A stretch of DNA of 64,000 nt from Pseudoalteromonas ulvae UL12 (lineage in GTDB: Bacteria > Pseudomonadota > Gammaproteobacteria > Enterobacterales > Alteromonadaceae). Below the pieces are notes generated by a model. The model did not search any database and was not told the origin of the DNA. It was given only the letters and a program-made list of their open reading frames with translations. Numbering within the stretch: position 1 is the first letter of the stretch; each line of letters opens with the position of its first letter. The stretch lies in the NCBI RefSeq assembly GCF_014925405.1, contig NZ_AQHJ01000029.1, forward strand, positions 1 to 64,000. Reading direction: 5' to 3'. Made by a program: the position numbers and the translations under genes. Positions 62,431 to 64,000 of the stretch are shown one piece after another.

Positions 62431-63054
62431 TTAACTTTGCGCTCTGTTCATTAGCGCGGCTAAGTCAGGTTGTTGGTGAGCCTTAAGGTGTTTGGTCATT
62501 GCCTCGATAGCCAAAGGTGGTTTATTTTGGCTCAATTTTATATTCCCTTCAGTACGACAAATTGCGACCTTGAAAATACTGATGGCGTTTATCATGGCAT
62601 CGAGATGCTTAGTGGGGAGTGTATCGATAGACCAAGGCTCGGCAGAAAATTGATAATGTAATTGTTGTTCAAAATGATGACTAATTTGTGCCATCAGTGC
62701 ACCTTGTTCGGTTTTATCGCTCACGATACTCGCTTGTCCTGTGACAACCACTTTGGCGTAATTCCAGGTAGGAACCGTTTGTGCATCAGGACTATAAAGC
62801 GGAGAAATATAACCATCTGGGCCATTAAATATGAGTTTGAGCTCAACATCCCCTTGAGTGAGTTGATTTGCAAGCGGGTGCAAACGACTGATATGCCCAA
62901 TCAACATTCCTTGGTCGAAAATGAATGGAATGTGGCTGATATGAGGCCATTGCTCACCTGCCTGATTAAACAATAAAGTTGCCAAGGGTGATTGCTCGAT
63001 GATGTGCAGCAATAAAGACAGATTTTGGCTTTGATAATGTTGACTCGGGTACAT
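62431..63054 (-). CDS. paiB: PaiB-type FMN-binding negative regulator
   Basis: The 207-residue product has the FMN-binding split-barrel fold of the PaiB family (MYPSQHYQSQNLSLLLHIIEQSPLATL, then GHISRLHPLANQL, IFNGPDGYISPLYSP, TWNYAKVVVTGQA). In Bacillus paiB affects sporulation and degradative enzyme genes, with its partner PaiA acetylating polyamines. A GNAT acetyltransferase gene lies directly upstream here with a one-base overlap, giving a similar pairing. It ends 30 bp from the convergent leucine-rich lipoprotein gene. Confidence 0.9.
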   Translation of the reverse strand: MYPSQHYQSQNLSLLLHIIEQSPLATLLFNQAGEQWPHISHIPFIFDQGMLIGHISRLHPLANQLTQGDVELKLIFNGPDGYISPLYSPDAQTVPTWNYAKVVVTGQASIVSDKTEQGALMAQISHHFEQQLHYQFSAEPWSIDTLPTKHLDAMINAISIFKVAICRTEGNIKLSQNKPPLAIEAMTKHLKAHQQPDLAALMNRAQS

Positions 63055-63644
63055 TACTGCTGCTCCTCAATAATTTTTTCAAGTGTGGCTTTGATGGTGG
63101 GCCAATCATCATCAGTGATACTAAATTGCGCACTGCTACGATATGTATCACTGGGTAAAAGACGTACTTTTCTAATGATCCCTTCAAAGGTCGCGCCTAA
63201 GCGACTGATCGCATTACGAGAGCGGGTGTTTTTTTCGTGAGTGACAAATGACACTCGGACTATACCGAGCGTTTCAAACGCATATTTCAACATTAAGTAT
63301 TTAGCGTGTGTGTTGATGTGGCTGCGCTGCCAGTCAGGATGAATAAAGGTGTGGCCAATTTCAAGGCTGTGATTATATGTGTCTAAGCGAAACAGACGAG
63401 TCGTGCCTACTAAGGTGTGGCTGGCTTTATCAAACGTTGCAAAAACAAGTTGTTGTTTGGCATCAAATTGGGCGCTCGATTGATACCATGTCGCGAGTGT
63501 GTGCTCGTTTAAGCAGTAGTTTTCAAACACCCACTGCCAAATGCTAGGGTTTTGCCCAGCTTGAAGTAAAGTCGGTAGGTGGTCGTTTTCTAGTGGGACT
63601 AAGGCCACTTTATCAGTTTGTAAGGTGACTTTTTCAAATTGCAT
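63054..63644 (-). CDS. GNAT acetyltransferase (RimJ/RimL-like)
   Basis: The 196-residue product has the acetyl-CoA fold of the RimJ/RimL branch of GNAT: TTRLFRLDTYNHSLEIGHTFIHPDWQRSHINTHAKYLML, VRVSFVTHEKNTRSRNAISRLGATFEGIIRK. Sequences of this branch acetylate protein N-termini, antibiotics or small amines; polyamines are possible, but this is not PaiA itself. The stop overlaps paiB by one base (TAATG). The start is divergent from the GntR-type regulator gene, 90 bp away. Confidence 0.88.
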   Translation of the reverse strand: MQFEKVTLQTDKVALVPLENDHLPTLLQAGQNPSIWQWVFENYCLNEHTLATWYQSSAQFDAKQQLVFATFDKASHTLVGTTRLFRLDTYNHSLEIGHTFIHPDWQRSHINTHAKYLMLKYAFETLGIVRVSFVTHEKNTRSRNAISRLGATFEGIIRKVRLLPSDTYRSSAQFSITDDDWPTIKATLEKIIEEQQ

Positions 63645-63733
63645 GTGATGACTCCTTCAACAATATTAAGCAGATTATTAAGTTGTTTTGGTATAAGGTT
63701 AACAACCAGTTTTGATTATTTTCCTAGACCAGA

Positions 63734-64000
63734 ATGCATCCACTTGAACTCACCTTGACCAAATCCTCTTCACCTAAATATTTGCAATTGGCGCATGCGC
63801 TGCGTGAGGCGATTAAAAAGGGCTTACTTCAACCAGGAGAAAAACTCAGCTCAGCACGGGAATTTGCCAAGGTTTTAAAGGTCAATCGGCATACGGTGAT
63901 GAATGCGCTGGCTGAATTGGTTGCTGAAGGGTGGATTGTTGCTCATCAGCGTTCGGGTTATCGCGTCAATCAAGCGCTCCCGATAACACAAAGTTGTACT
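63734..64000 (+). CDS. GntR/MocR-type transcriptional regulator, N-terminal part only
   Basis: An open frame starts at ATG 63734 and runs to the end of the window without a stop (89 codons, incomplete). It encodes a winged-helix GntR domain: PKYLQLAHALREAIKKGLL, PGEKLSSAREFAKVL, VNRHTVMNALAELVAEGW and SGYRV. The short linker-less N-terminus is typical of MocR/PdxR-type regulators, which carry an aminotransferase-like domain next; that part is beyond the edge. It is divergent from the GNAT-paiB pair and may control it. MocR membership is inferred from the domain position only. Confidence 0.8.
   Translation, partial: MHPLELTLTKSSSPKYLQLAHALREAIKKGLLQPGEKLSSAREFAKVLKVNRHTVMNALAELVAEGWIVAHQRSGYRVNQALPITQSCT

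Noticed and set aside
62662..62976. 104-residue open frame on the plus strand inside paiB
   Set aside because: It is opposite the FMN-binding core of paiB; its low-complexity Cys/His composition does not resemble a protein family.
1..64000. tRNA, rRNA, CRISPR arrays, insertion sequences, integrases or phage genes
   Set aside because: Reading both strands gave no tRNA-like T-loop with acceptor pairing, no regularly spaced repeat array and no transposase or integrase motif.

Overview
The window looks like chromosomal DNA of a marine gammaproteobacterium of the Alteromonadales, most likely Pseudoalteromonas or a close relative. The basis is gene content: a cysJIH block, ompR-envZ with greB and tex on one flank and pckA with hslO-hslR on the other, a complete gspC-N operon, srkA-dsbA, fatty acid cis/trans isomerase, a GlyGly-CTERM protein, and a metallo-mystery pair. 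Base composition is moderately AT-rich. No rRNA, tRNA, transposase, integrase or CRISPR array was seen.

Layout. 1-489 holds no recognisable gene, only the cysH terminator. 490-4852 (minus) is the assimilatory sulfate/sulfite reduction operon cysJ-cysI-cysH. 5305-19709 is a patchwork of single genes and short operons: a modular secreted endonuclease I, a PepSY membrane protein, a two-gene unit pairing an MCP-tip-like protein with an oxygen-binding diiron (ODP-like) protein, a transmembrane chemoreceptor with a convincing sigma-28 promoter, a VOC protein, an SDR, a small protein plus Cti, a periplasmic peroxiredoxin-like protein and a dimeric dUTPase-like enzyme. 19776-28064 is core housekeeping: tex, greB, ompR-envZ, pckA, hslO, hslR. 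28300-39549 is the type II secretion operon gspC to gspN, followed by a UPF0149 gene. 40232-44741 has two tiny genes, ccoG, srkA and two tandem dsbA paralogues. 44823-49492 holds a large GlyGly-CTERM choice-of-anchor B protein divergent from an MbnP-like/MbnH-like pair. 49716-54641 is a compact, AT-rich surface polysaccharide cluster (priming transferase, flippase-like, polymerase-like, two glycosyltransferases). 54727-57806 is a trans-3-hydroxy-L-proline degradation operon with an Xaa-Pro peptidase. 57827-64000 is a mixed region: small lipoproteins, adhP, a PqiA-like protein with a leucine-rich lipoprotein, a paiB-GNAT pair and, running off the right edge, the start of a GntR/MocR-type regulator.

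How the parts may work together. The type II secretion system is the likely exporter of secreted proteins such as the endonuclease and the GlyGly-CTERM protein. The DsbA pair would fold periplasmic Cys-containing clients. The hydroxyproline enzymes and the proline peptidase fit use of collagen-like peptides. The ODP-like pair and the sigma-28-driven receptor point to aerotaxis or redox taxis. The most interesting loci are the ODP/MCP-tip unit (8614-9965), the metallo-mystery pair with its divergent propeller protein (44823-49492), and two identical LacI-type palindromes 33 bp apart upstream of pckA.

All functional calls come from reading motifs, lengths and context. No database search or structure prediction was run.
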